Part shown: in pieces, positions 37,029 to 49,513 of the stretch
How the letters are laid out: every line of letters starts with the position of its first letter
How positions within the stretch are numbered: position 1 is the first letter of the stretch
NCBI GenBank assembly: GCA_037893245.1
Contig: JBAIAA010000668.1
Span: forward strand, 605,291-669,290
Length of the DNA: 64,000 nucleotides
Origin: Crossaster papposus
Lineage: Eukaryota; Echinodermata; Asteroidea; Velatida; Solasteridae
Direction of reading: 5' to 3'
Made by a program: the position numbers and the translations under genes
The notes under the pieces: generated by a model
Seen by the model: only the letters and a program-made list of their open reading frames with translations
The model's database searches: none
What the model was told of the DNA's origin: nothing

Positions 37029-40000
37029 TATGTAAAGGGAAAGAAGTGTGCATAAGAAATATGTAAAGGGAAAGAAGTGTGCATAAGAAATATGTAAAGG
37101 GAAATAAGTGTGCATAAGAAATATGTAAAGGGAAAGAAGTGTGCATAAGAAATATGTAAAGGGAAAGAAGTGTGCATAAGAAATATGTAAAGGGAAAGAA
37201 GTGTGCATAAGAAATATGTAAAGGGAAAGAAGTGTGCATAAGAAATATGTAAAGGGAAAGAAGTGTGCATAAGAAATATGTAAAGGGAAAGAAGTGTGCA
37301 TACGAAATATGTAAAGGGAAAGAAGTGTGCATAAGAAATATGTAAAGGGAAAGAAGTGTGCATAAGAAATATGTAAAGGGAAAGAAGTGTGCATAAGAAA
37401 TATGTAAAGGGAAAGAAGAGTGCATAAGAAATATGTAAAGGGAAAGAAGTGTGCATAAGAAATATGTAAAGGGAAAGAAGTGTGCATAAGAAATATGTAA
37501 AGGGAAAGAAGTGTGCATAAGAAATATGTAAAGGGAAAGAAGTGTGCATAAGAAATATGTAAAGGGAAAGAAGTGTGCATAAGAAATATGTAAAGGGAAA
37601 GAAGTGTGCATAAGAAATATGTAAAGGGAAAGAAGTGTGCATAAGAAATATGTAAAGGGAAAGAAGTGTGCATAAGAAATATGTAAAGGGAAAGAAGTGT
37701 GCATAAGAAATATGTAAAGGGAAAGAAGTGTGCATAAGAAATAAACACATGATGTGGGAACAAGCCCTCGAGTTAAATATGTAAAGGGAAAGAAGTGTGC
37801 ATAAGAAATATGTAAAGGGAAAGAAGTGTGCATAAGAAATATGTAAAGGGAAATAAGTGTGCATAAGAAATATGTAAAGGGAAAGAAGTGTGCATAAGAA
37901 ATATGTAAAGGGAAAGAAGTGTGCATAAGAAATATGTAAAGGGAAAGAAGTGTGCATAAGAAATATGTAAAGGGAAAGAAGTGTGCATAAGAAATATGTA
38001 AAGGGAAAGAAGTGTGCATAAGAAATATGTAAAGGGAAAGAAGTGTGCATACGAAATATGTAAAGGGAAAGAAGTGTGCATAAGAAATATGTAAAGGGAA
38101 AGAAGTGTGCATAAGAAATATGTAAAGGGAAAGAAGTGTGCATAAGAAATATGTAAAGGGAAAGAAGAGTGCATAAGAAATATGTAAAGGGAAAGAAGTG
38201 TGCATAAGAAATATGTAAAGGGAAAGAAGTGTGCATAAGAAATATGTAAAGGGAAAGAAGTGTGCATAAGAAATATGTAAAGGGAAAGAAGTGTGCATAA
38301 GAAATATGTAAAGGGAAAGAAGTGTGCATACGAAATATGTAAAGGGAAAGAAGTGTGCATAAGAAATATGTAAAGGGAAAGAAGTGTGCATAAGAAATAT
38401 GTAAAGGGAAAGAAGTGTGCATAAGAAATATGTAAAGGGAAAGAAGTGTGCATAAGAAATATGTAAAGGGAAAGAAGTGTGCATAAGAAATATGTAAAGG
38501 GAAAGAAGTGTGCATAAGAAATAAACACATGATGTCGGGACAAGCCCTCGAGTTAAATATGTAAAGGGAAAGAAGTGTGCATAAGAAATATGTAAAGGGA
38601 AAGAAGTGTGCATAAGAAATATGTAAAGGGAAAGAAGTGTGCATAGGAAATAAACACATGATGTGGGAACAAGCCCTCGAGTTAAATATGTAAAGGGAAA
38701 GAAGTGTGCATAAGAAATATGTAAAGGGAAAGAAGTGTGCATAAGAAATATGTAAAGGGAAAGAAGTGTGCATAAGAAATATGTAAAGGGAAAGAAGTGT
38801 GCATAAGAAATATGTAAAGGGAAAGAAGTGTGCATAAGAAATATGTAAAGGGAAAGAAGTGTGCATAAGAAATATGTAAAGGGAAAGAAGTGTGCATAAG
38901 AAATATGTAAAGGCAAAGAAGTGTGCATAAGAAATATGTAAAGGCAAAGAAGTGTGCATAAGAAATATGTAAAGGGAAAGAAGTGTGCATAAGAAATATG
39001 TAAAGGGAAAGAAGTGTGCATAAGAAATATGTAAAGGGAAAGAAGTGTGCATAAGAAATATGTAAAGGGAAAGAAGTGTGCATAAGAAATATGTAAAGGG
39101 AAAGAAGTGTGCATAAGAAATATGTAAAGGGAAAGAAGTGTGCATAAGAAATATGTAAAGGGAAAGAAGTGTGCATAAGAAATATGTAAAGGGAAAGAAG
39201 TGTGCATAAGAAATATGAAAAGGGAAAGAAGTGTGCATAAGAAATATGTAAAGGGAAAGAAGTGTGCATAAGAAATATGTAAAGGGAAAGAAGTGTGCAT
39301 AAGAAATATGTAAAGGGAAAGAAGTGTGCATAAGAAATATGTAAAGGGAAAGAAGTGTGCATAAGAAATATGTAAAGGGAAAGAAGTGTGCATAAGAAAT
39401 ATGTAAAGGGAAAGAAGTGTGCATAAGAAATATGTAAAGGGCAAGAAGTGTGCATAAGAAATATGTAAAGGGAAAGAAGTGTGCATAAGAAATATGTAAA
39501 GGGAAAGAAGTGTGCATAAGAAATATGTAAAGGGAAAGAAGTGTGCATAAGAAATAAACACATGATGTGGGAACAAGCCCTCGAGTTAAATATGTAAAGG
39601 GAAAGAAGTGTGCATAAGAAATATGTAAAGGGAAAGAAGTGTGCATAAGAAATATGTAAAGGGAAAGAAGTGTGCATAAGAAATAAACACATGATGTGGG
39701 AACAAGCCCTCGAGTTAAATATGTAAAGGGAAAGAAGTGTGCATAAGAAATATGTAAAGGGAAAGAAGTGTGCATAAGAAATATGTAAAGGGAAAGAAGT
39801 GTGCATAAGAAATATGTAAAGGGAAAAAAGTGTGCATAAGAAATATGTAAAGGGAAAGAAGTGTGCATAAGAAATATGTAAAGGGAAAGAAGTGTGCATA
39901 AGAAATATGTAAAGGGAAAGAAGTGTGCATAAGAAATATGTAAAGGGAAAGAAGTGTGCATAAGAAATATGTAAAGGGAAAGAAGTGTGCATGAGAAATA

Positions 40001-40091
40001 TGTAAAGGGAAAGAAGTGTGCATAAGAAATATGTAAAGGGAAAGAAGTGTGCATAAGAAATATGTAAAGGGAAAGAAGTGTGCATAAGAAA
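36462..40091. repeat. 3630-bp tandem duplication, copy 1
   Basis: Inserts at 36462 (G), 36993 (G, CTGGAG), 37742 (G), 38522 (C), 38651 (G, preceded by AGGAAA), 39555 (G) and 39684 (G) recur downstream. Shared point variants include GAAGAGTG near 37419 and 38168, GCATACG near 37303, 38052 and 38331, and G24 to C units at 38913 and 38944. Seven inserts and one 30-mer give 35-1=34, remainder 3; 3630 leaves 3. TATGAAAAG near 39217 occurs in this copy only. Confidence 0.88.
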
Positions 40092-40658
40092 TAAACACAT
40101 GATGTCGGGACAAGCCCTCGAGTTAAATATGTAAAGGGAAAGAAGTGTGCATAAGAAATAATAAAGGGAAAGAAGTGTGCATAAGAAATATGTAAAGGGA
40201 AAGAAGTGTGCATAAGAAATATGTAAAGGGAAAGAAGTGTTCATAAGAAATATGTAAAGGGAAAGAAGTGTGCATAAGAAATATGTAAAGGGAAAGAAGT
40301 GTGCATAAGAAATATGTAAAGGGAAAGAAGTGTGCATAAGAAATATGTAAAGGGAAAGAAGTGTGCATAAGAAATATGTAAAGGGAAAGAAGTGTGCATA
40401 AGAAATATGTAAAGGGAAAGAAGTGTGCATAAGAAATATGTAAAGGGAAAGAAGTGTGCATAAGAAATATGTAAAGGGAAAGAAGTGTGCATAAGAAATA
40501 TGTAAAGGGAAAGAAGTGTGCATAAGAAATATGTAAAGGGAAAGAAGTGTGCATAAGAAATATGTAAAGGGAAAGAAGTGTGCATAAGAAATATGTAAAG
40601 GTAAAGAAGTGTGCATAAGAAATAAACACATGATGTGGGAACAAGCCCTGGAGTTAAA
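40092..40658. repeat. C-30-T-G cassette, 531-bp form
   Basis: Type-C insert 40092, 30-mer 40159, TTCAT 40241, and the CTGGAG-bearing type-G insert at 40623. It retains the expected type-C first insert, unlike its partner at 36462. Confidence 0.88.
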
Positions 40659-43628
40659 TATGTAAAGGGAAAGAAGTGTGCATAAGAAATATGTAAAGGG
40701 AAAGAAGTGTGCATAAGAAATATGTAAAGGGAAATAAGTGTGCATAAGAAATATGTAAAGGGAAAGAAGTGTGCATAAGAAATATGTAAAGGGAAAGAAG
40801 TGTGCATAAGAAATATGTAAAGGGAAAGAAGTGTGCATAAGAAATATGTAAAGGGAAAGAAGTGTGCATAAGAAATATGTAAAGGGAAAGAAGTGTGCAT
40901 AAGAAATATGTAAAGGGAAAGAAGTGTGCATACGAAATATGTAAAGGGAAAGAAGTGTGCATAAGAAATATGTAAAGGGAAAGAAGTGTGCATAAGAAAT
41001 ATGTAAAGGGAAAGAAGTGTGCATAAGAAATATGTAAAGGGAAAGAAGAGTGCATAAGAAATATGTAAAGGGAAAGAAGTGTGCATAAGAAATATGTAAA
41101 GGGAAAGAAGTGTGCATAAGAAATATGTAAAGGGAAAGAAGTGTGCATAAGAAATATGTAAAGGGAAAGAAGTGTGCATAAGAAATATGTAAAGGGAAAG
41201 AAGTGTGCATAAGAAATATGTAAAGGGAAAGAAGTGTGCATAAGAAATATGTAAAGGGAAAGAAGTGTGCATAAGAAATATGTAAAGGGAAAGAAGTGTG
41301 CATAAGAAATATGTAAAGGGAAAGAAGTGTGCATAAGAAATATGTAAAGGGAAAGAAGTGTGCATAAGAAATAAACACATGATGTGGGAACAAGCCCTCG
41401 AGTTAAATATGTAAAGGGAAAGAAGTGTGCATAAGAAATATGTAAAGGGAAAGAAGTGTGCATAAGAAATATGTAAAGGGAAATAAGTGTGCATAAGAAA
41501 TATGTAAAGGGAAAGAAGTGTGCATAAGAAATATGTAAAGGGAAAGAAGTGTGCATAAGAAATATGTAAAGGGAAAGAAGTGTGCATAAGAAATATGTAA
41601 AGGGAAAGAAGTGTGCATAAGAAATATGTAAAGGGAAAGAAGTGTGCATAAGAAATATGTAAAGGGAAAGAAGTGTGCATACGAAATATGTAAAGGGAAA
41701 GAAGTGTGCATAAGAAATATGTAAAGGGAAAGAAGTGTGCATAAGAAATATGTAAAGGGAAAGAAGTGTGCATAAGAAATATGTAAAGGGAAAGAAGAGT
41801 GCATAAGAAATATGTAAAGGGAAAGAAGTGTGCATAAGAAATATGTAAAGGGAAAGAAGTGTGCATAAGAAATATGTAAAGGGAAAGAAGTGTGCATAAG
41901 AAATATGTAAAGGGAAAGAAGTGTGCATAAGAAATATGTAAAGGGAAAGAAGTGTGCATACGAAATATGTAAAGGGAAAGAAGTGTGCATAAGAAATATG
42001 TAAAGGGAAAGAAGTGTGCATAAGAAATATGTAAAGGGAAAGAAGTGTGCATAAGAAATATGTAAAGGGAAAGAAGTGTGCATAAGAAATATGTAAAGGG
42101 AAAGAAGTGTGCATAAGAAATATGTAAAGGGAAAGAAGTGTGCATAAGAAATAAACACATGATGTCGGGACAAGCCCTCGAGTTAAATATGTAAAGGGAA
42201 AGAAGTGTGCATAAGAAATATGTAAAGGGAAAGAAGTGTGCATAAGAAATATGTAAAGGGAAAGAAGTGTGCATAGGAAATAAACACATGATGTGGGAAC
42301 AAGCCCTCGAGTTAAATATGTAAAGGGAAAGAAGTGTGCATAAGAAATATGTAAAGGGAAAGAAGTGTGCATAAGAAATATGTAAAGGGAAAGAAGTGTG
42401 CATAAGAAATATGTAAAGGGAAAGAAGTGTGCATAAGAAATATGTAAAGGGAAAGAAGTGTGCATAAGAAATATGTAAAGGGAAAGAAGTGTGCATAAGA
42501 AATATGTAAAGGGAAAGAAGTGTGCATAAGAAATATGTAAAGGCAAAGAAGTGTGCATAAGAAATATGTAAAGGCAAAGAAGTGTGCATAAGAAATATGT
42601 AAAGGGAAAGAAGTGTGCATAAGAAATATGTAAAGGGAAAGAAGTGTGCATAAGAAATATGTAAAGGGAAAGAAGTGTGCATAAGAAATATGTAAAGGGA
42701 AAGAAGTGTGCATAAGAAATATGTAAAGGGAAAGAAGTGTGCATAAGAAATATGTAAAGGGAAAGAAGTGTGCATAAGAAATATGTAAAGGGAAAGAAGT
42801 GTGCATAAGAAATATGTAAAGGGAAAGAAGTGTGCATAAGAAATATGTAAAGGGAAAGAAGTGTGCATAAGAAATATGTAAAGGGAAAGAAGTGTGCATA
42901 AGAAATATGTAAAGGGAAAGAAGTGTGCATAAGAAATATGTAAAGGGAAAGAAGTGTGCATAAGAAATATGTAAAGGGCAAGAAGTGTGCATAAGAAATA
43001 TGTAAAGGGAAAGAAGTGTGCATAAGAAATATGTAAAGGGAAAGAAGTGTGCATAAGAAATATGTAAAGGGAAAGAAGTGTGCATAAGAAATAAACACAT
43101 GATGTGGGAACAAGCCCTCGAGTTAAATATGTAAAGGGAAAGAAGTGTGCATAAGAAATATGTAAAGGGAAAGAAGTGTGCATAAGAAATATGTAAAGGG
43201 AAAGAAGTGTGCATAAGAAATAAACACATGATGTGGGAACAAGCCCTCGAGTTAAATATGTAAAGGGAAAGAAGTGTGCATAAGAAATATGTAAAGGGAA
43301 AGAAGTGTGCATAAGAAATATGTAAAGGGAAAGAAGTGTGCATAAGAAATATGTAAAGGGAAAGAAGTGTGCATAAGAAATATGTAAAGGGAAAGAAGTG
43401 TGCATAAGAAATATGTAAAGGGAAAGAAGTGTGCATAAGAAATATGTAAAGGGAAAGAAGTGTGCATAAGAAATATGTAAAGGGAAAGAAGTGTGCATAA
43501 GAAATATGTAAAGGGAAAGAAGTGTGCATAAGAAATATGTAAAGGGAAAGAAGTGTGCATAAGAAATATGTAAAGGGAAAGAAGTGTGCATAAGAAATAT
43601 GTAAAGGGAAAGAAGTGTGCATAAGAAA
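40092..43628. repeat. 3630-bp tandem duplication, copy 2, 93 bp shorter
   Basis: Inserts at 40092 (C), 40623 (G, CTGGAG again), 41372 (G), 42152 (C), 42281 (G, preceded by AGGAAA), 43092 (G) and 43221 (G). The offset to copy 1 is 3630 up to the G24 to C units at 42543 and 42574. It is 3537 from GGGCAAG near 42979 onward. Three monomers were therefore lost between these points, possibly including the one with TATGAAAAG. The first insert is type C where copy 1 has type G. Confidence 0.88.
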
Positions 43629-45492
43629 TAAACACATGATGTCGGGACAAGCCCTCGAGTTAAATATGTAAAGGGAAAGAAGTGTGCATAAGAAATAATA
43701 AAGGGAAAGAAGTGTGCATAAGAAATATGTAAAGGGAAAGAAGTGTGCATAAGAAATATGTAAAGGGAAAGAAGTGTGCATAAGAAATATGTAAAGGGAA
43801 AGAAGTGTGCATAAGAAATATGTAAAGGGAAAGAAGTGTGCATAAGAAATATGTAAAGGGAAAGAAGTGTGCATAAGAAATATGTAAAGGGAAAGAAGTG
43901 TGCATAAGAAATATGTAAAGGGAAAGAAGTGTGCATAAGAAATATGTAAAGGGAAAGAAGTGTGCATAAGAAATATGTAAAGGGAAAGAAGTGTGCATAA
44001 GAAATATGTAAAGGGAAAGAAGTGTGCATAAGAAATATGTAAAGGGAAAGAAGTGTGCATAAGAAATATGTAAAGGGAAAGAAGTGTGCATAAGAAATAT
44101 GTAAAGGGAAATAAGTGTGCATAAGAAATATGTAAAGGGAAAGAAGTGTGCATAAGAAATATGTAAAGGGAAAGAAGTGTGCATAAGAAATATGTAAAGG
44201 GAAAGAAGTGTGCATAAGAAATATGTAAAGGGAAAGAAGTGTGCATAAGAAATATGTAAAGGGAAATAAGTGTGCATAAGAAATATGTAAAGGGAAAGAA
44301 GTGTGCATAAGAAATATGTAAAGGGAAAGAAGTGTGCATAAGAAATATGTAAAGGGAAAGAAGTGTGCATAAGAAATATGTAAAGGGAAAGAAGTGTGCA
44401 TAAGAAATATGTAAAGGGAAAGAAGTGTGCATAAGAAATATGTAAAGGGAAAGAAGTGTGCATAAGAAATATGTAAAGGGAAAGAAGTGTGCATAAGAAA
44501 TATGTAAAGGGAAAGAAGTGTGCATAAGAAATATGTAAAGGGAAAGAAGTGTGCATAAGAAATATGTAAAGGGAAAGAAGTGTGCATAAGAAATATGTAA
44601 AGGGAAAGAAGTGTGCATAAGAAATATGTAAAGGGAAAGAAGTGTGCATAAGAAATATGTAAAGGGAAAGAAGTGTGCATAAGAAATATGTAAAGGGAAA
44701 GAAGTGTGCATAAGAAATATGTAAAGGGAAAGAAGTGTGCATAAGAAATATGTAAAGGGAAAGAAGTGTGCATAAGAAATATGTAAAGGGAAAGAAGTGT
44801 GCATAAGAAATATGTAAAGGGAAAGAAGTGTGCATAAGAAATATGTAAAGGGAAAGAAGTGTGCATAAGAAATATGTAAAGGGAAAGAAGTGTGCATAAG
44901 AAATATGTAAAGGGAAAGAAGTGTGCATAAGAAATATGTAAAGGGAAAGAAGTGTGCATAAGAAATATGTAAAGGGAAAGAAGTGTGCATAAGAAATATG
45001 TAAAGGGAAATAAGTGTGCATAAGAAATATGTAAAGGGAAAGAAGTGTGCATAAGAAATATGTAAAGGGAAAGAAGTGTGCATAAGAAATATGTAAAGGG
45101 AAAGAAGTGTGCATAAGAAATATGTAAAGGGAAAGAAGTGTGCATAAGAAATATGTAAAGGGAAAGAAGTGTGCATAAGAAATATGTAAAGGGAAAGAAG
45201 TGTGCATAAGAAATATGTAAAGGGAAAGAAGTGTGCATAAGAAATATGTAAAGGGAAAGAAGTGTGCAAAAGAAATATGTAAAGGGAAAGAAGTGTGCAT
45301 AAGAAATATGTAAAGGGAAAGAAGTGTGCAAAAGAAATATGTAAAGGGAAAGAAGTGTGCATAAGAAATATGTAAAGGGAAAGAAGTGTGCATAAGAAAT
45401 ATGTAAAGGGAAAGAAGTGTGCATAAGAAATATGTAAAGGGAAAGAAGTGTGCATAAGAAATATGTAAAGGGAAAGAAGTGTGCATAAGAAA
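43629..45492. repeat. Type-C insert, 30-mer and insert-free run
   Basis: A type-C insert (43629) with its 30-mer (43696) but without the following TTCAT unit. Then come 59 units without an insert. G28 to T units lie near 44111, 44266 and 45010. Two GCAAAAG units (T7 to A) lie near 45268 and 45330, 62 bp apart. Confidence 0.85.
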
Positions 45493-46059
45493 TAAACACA
45501 TGATGTCGGGACAAGCCCTCGAGTTAAATATGTAAAGGGAAAGAAGTGTGCATAAGAAATAATAAAGGGAAAGAAGTGTGCATAAGAAATATGTAAAGGG
45601 AAAGAAGTGTGCATAAGAAATATGTAAAGGGAAAGAAGTGTTCATAAGAAATATGTAAAGGGAAAGAAGTGTGCATAAGAAATATGTAAAGGGAAAGAAG
45701 TGTGCATAAGAAATATGTAAAGGGAAAGAAGTGTGCATAAGAAATATGTAAAGGGAAAGAAGTGTGCATAAGAAATATGTAAAGGGAAAGAAGTGTGCAT
45801 AAGAAATATGTAAAGGGAAAGAAGTGTGCATAAGAAATATGTAAAGGGAAAGAAGTGTGCATAAGAAATATGTAAAGGGAAAGAAGTGTGCATAAGAAAT
45901 ATGTAAAGGGAAAGAAGTGTGCATAAGAAATATGTAAAGGGAAAGAAGTGTGCATAAGAAATATGTAAAGGGAAAGAAGTGTGCATAAGAAATATGTAAA
46001 GGGAAAGAAGTGTGCATAAGAAATAAACACATGATGTGGGAACAAGCCCTCGAGTTAAA
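45493..46059. repeat. C-30-T-G cassette, 531-bp form
   Basis: Type-C insert 45493, 30-mer 45560, TTCAT 45642, type-G insert 46024. The closing insert has normal CTCGAG. Its internal spacing equals that of the cassettes at 24150, 36462 and 40092. Confidence 0.88.
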
Positions 46060-47539
46060 TATGTAAAGGGAAAGAAGTGTGCATAAGAAATATGTAAAGG
46101 GAAAGAAGTGTGCATAAGAAATATGTAAAGGGAAATAAGTGTGCATAAGAAATATGTAAAGGGAAAGAAGTGTGCATAAGAAATATGTAAAGGGAAAGAA
46201 GTGTGCATAAGAAATATGTAAAGGGAAAGAAGTGTGCATAAGAAATATGTAAAGGGAAAGAAGTGTGCATAAGAAATATGTAAAGGGAAAGAAGTGTGCA
46301 TAAGAAATATGTAAAGGGAAAGAAGTGTGCATACGAAATATGTAAAGGGAAAGAAGTGTGCATAAGAAATATGTAAAGGGAAAGAAGTGTGCATAAGAAA
46401 TATGTAAAGGGAAAGAAGTGTGCATAAGAAATATGTAAAGGGAAAGAAGAGTGCATAAGAAATATGTAAAGGGAAAGAAGTGTGCATAAGAAATATGTAA
46501 AGGGAAAGAAGTGTGCATAAGAAATATGTAAAGGGAAAGAAGTGTGCATAAGAAATATGTAAAGGGAAAGAAGTGTGCATAAGAAATATGTAAAGGGAAA
46601 TAAGTGTGCATAAGAAATATGTAAAGGGAAATAAGTGTGCATAAGAAATATGTAAAGGGAAAGAAGTGTGCATAAGAAATATGTAAAGGGAAAGAAGTGT
46701 GCATAAGAAATATGTAAAGGGAAAGAAGTGTGCATAAGAAATATGTAAAGGGAAAGAAGTGTGCATAAGAAATATGTAAAGGGAAAAAAGTGTGCATAAG
46801 AAATATGTAAAGGGAAAGAAGTGTGCATAAGAAATATGTAAAGGGAAAGAAGTGTGCATAAGAAATATGTAAAGGGAAAGAAGTGTGCATAAGAAATATG
46901 TAAAGGGAAAGAAGTGTGCATAAGAAATATGTAAAGGGAAAGAAGTGTGCATAAGAAATATGTAAAGGGAAAGAAGTGTGCATAAGAAATATGTAAAGGG
47001 AAAGAAGTGTGCATAAGAAATATGTAAAGGGAAAGAAGTGTGCATAAGAAATATGTAAAGGGAAAGAAGTGTGCATAAGAAATATGTAAAGGGAAAGAAG
47101 TGTGCATAAGAAATATGTAAAGGGAAAGAAGTGTGCATAAGAAATAAACACATGATGTCGGGACAAGCCCTCGAGTTAAATATGTAAAGGGAAAGAAGTG
47201 TGCATAAGAAATAATAAAGGGAAAGAAGTGTGCATAAGAAATATGTAAAGGGAAAGAAGTGTGCATAAGAAATATGTAAAGGGAAAGAAGTGTTCATAAG
47301 AAATATGTAAAGGGAAAGAAGTGTGCATAAGAAATATGTAAAGGGAAAGAAGTGTGCATAAGAAATATGTAAAGGGAAAGAAGTGTGCATAAGAAATATG
47401 TAAAGGGAAAGAAGTGTGCATAAGAAATATGTAAAGGGAAAGAAGTGTGCATAAGAAATATGTAAAGGGAAAGAAGTGTGCATAAGAAATATGTAAAGGG
47501 AAAGAAGTGTGCATAAGAAATATGTAAAGGGAAAGAAGT
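46060..47539. repeat. Diversified 31-mers and last mixed-block type-C insert
   Basis: Variants include G28 to T units near 46135, 46602 and 46633, GCATACG near 46333, GAAGAGTG near 46449 and a G28 to A unit near 46787. The type-C insert at 47145 has its 30-mer (47212) and TTCAT (47294) but no closing type-G insert before the array changes character at 47540. The cassette is thus truncated by the junction. Confidence 0.85.
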
Positions 47540-47555
47540 GTGCATAAGTGCATAA
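47540..47555. repeat. 8-bp duplication at an array junction
   Basis: GTGCATAA (monomer positions 2-9) is present twice in a row, giving GTGCATAAGTGCATAAG-like text and a 39-bp unit. To its left lies the diversified, insert-bearing array; to its right the array is uniform. It affects the same part of the monomer as the GCAT doubling near 4131. Confidence 0.9.
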
Positions 47556-47559
47556 GAAA

Positions 47560-49481
47560 TATGTAAAGGGAAAGAAGTGTGCATAAGAAATATGTAAAGG
47601 GAAAGAAGTGTGCATAAGAAATATGTAAAGGGAAAGAAGTGTGCATAAGAAATATGTAAAGGGAAAGAAGTGTGCATAAGAAATATGTAAAGGGAAAGAA
47701 GTGTGCATAAGAAATATGTAAAGGGAAAGAAGTGTGCATAAGAAATATGTAAAGGGAAAGAAGTGTGCATAAGAAATATGTAAAGGGAAAGAAGTGTGCA
47801 TAAGAAATATGTAAAGGGAAAGAAGTGTGCATAAGAAATATGTAAAGGGAAAGAAGTGTGCATAAGAAATATGTAAAGGGAAAGAAGTGTGCATAAGAAA
47901 TATGTAAAGGGAAAGAAGTGTGCATAAGAAATATGTAAAGGGAAAGAAGTGTGCATAAGAAATATGTAAAGGGAAAGAAGTGTGCATAAGAAATATGTAA
48001 AGGGAAAGAAGTGTGCATAAGAAATATGTAAAGGGAAAGAAGTGTGCATAAGAAATATGTAAAGGGAAAGAAGTGTGCATAAGAAATATGTAAAGGGAAA
48101 GAAGTGTGCATAAGAAATATGTAAAGGGAAAGAAGTGTGCATAAGAAATATGTAAAGGGAAAGAAGTGTGCATAAGAAATATGTAAAGGGAAAGAAGTGT
48201 GCATAAGAAATATGTAAAGGGAAAGAAGTGTGCATAAGAAATATGTAAAGGGAAAGAAGTGTGCATAAGAAATATGTAAAGGGAAAGAAGTGTGCATAAG
48301 AAATATGTAAAGGGAAAGAAGTGTGCATAAGAAATATGTAAAGGGAAAGAAGTGTGCATAAGAAATATGTAAAGGGAAAGAAGTGTGCATAAGAAATATG
48401 TAAAGGGAAAGAAGTGTGCATAAGAAATATGTAAAGGGAAAGAAGTGTGCATAAGAAATATGTAAAGGGAAAGAAGTGTGCATAAGAAATATGTAAAGGG
48501 AAAGAAGTGTGCATAAGAAATATGTAAAGGGAAAGAAGTGTGCATAAGAAATATGTAAAGGGAAAGAAGTGTGCATAAGAAATATGTAAAGGGAAAGAAG
48601 TGTGCATAAGAAATATGTAAAGGGAAAGAAGTGTGCATAAGAAATATGTAAAGGGAAAGAAGTGTGCATAAGAAATATGTAAAGGGAAAGAAGTGTGCAT
48701 AAGAAATATGTAAAGGGAAAGAAGTGTGCATAAGAAATATGTAAAGGGAAAGAAGTGTGCATAAGAAATATGTAAAGGGAAAGAAGTGTGCATAAGAAAT
48801 ATGTAAAGGGAAAGAAGTGTGCATAAGAAATATGTAAAGGGAAAGAAGTGTGCATAAGAAATATGTAAAGGGAAAGAAGTGTGCATAAGAAATATGTAAA
48901 GGGAAAGAAGTGTGCATAAGAAATATGTAAAGGGAAAGAAGTGTGCATAAGAAATATGTAAAGGGAAAGAAGTGTGCATAAGAAATATGTAAAGGGAAAG
49001 AAGTGTGCATAAGAAATATGTAAAGGGAAAGAAGTGTGCATAAGAAATATGTAAAGGGAAAGAAGTGTGCATAAGAAATATGTAAAGGGAAAGAAGTGTG
49101 CATAAGAAATATGTAAAGGGAAAGAAGTGTGCATAAGAAATATGTAAAGGGAAAGAAGTGTGCATAAGAAATATGTAAAGGGAAAGAAGTGTGCATAAGA
49201 AATATGTAAAGGGAAAGAAGTGTGCATAAGAAATATGTAAAGGGAAAGAAGTGTGCATAAGAAATATGTAAAGGGAAAGAAGTGTGCATAAGAAATATGT
49301 AAAGGGAAAGAAGTGTGCATAAGAAATATGTAAAGGGAAAGAAGTGTGCATAAGAAATATGTAAAGGGAAAGAAGTGTGCATAAGAAATATGTAAAGGGA
49401 AAGAAGTGTGCATAAGAAATATGTAAAGGGAAAGAAGTGTGCATAAGAAATATGTAAAGGGAAAGAAGTGTGCATAAGAAA
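47560..49481. repeat. Homogeneous 31-mer block of 62 units
   Basis: 1,922 bp, exactly 62 monomers, with no variant noticed. It is bounded by an irregular unit on the left and an insert on the right, the same arrangement and unit count as 4211-6133. Confidence 0.9.
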
Positions 49482-49513
49482 TAAACATGAAGTCGGGACA
49501 AGCCTCGAGTAAA
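49482..49513. repeat. Degenerate 32-bp insert
   Basis: A shortened relative of the type-C insert. It begins TAAACATGAAGTCGGGAC and retains CTCGAG, but lacks one CA of CACA, one C of CCC and one T of GTTAAA, and reads GAAG where the others have GATG. AAATA still flanks it on both sides. It is the only insert in the 47.5-52.0 kb uniform island and the only insert with internal deletions. Confidence 0.92.
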
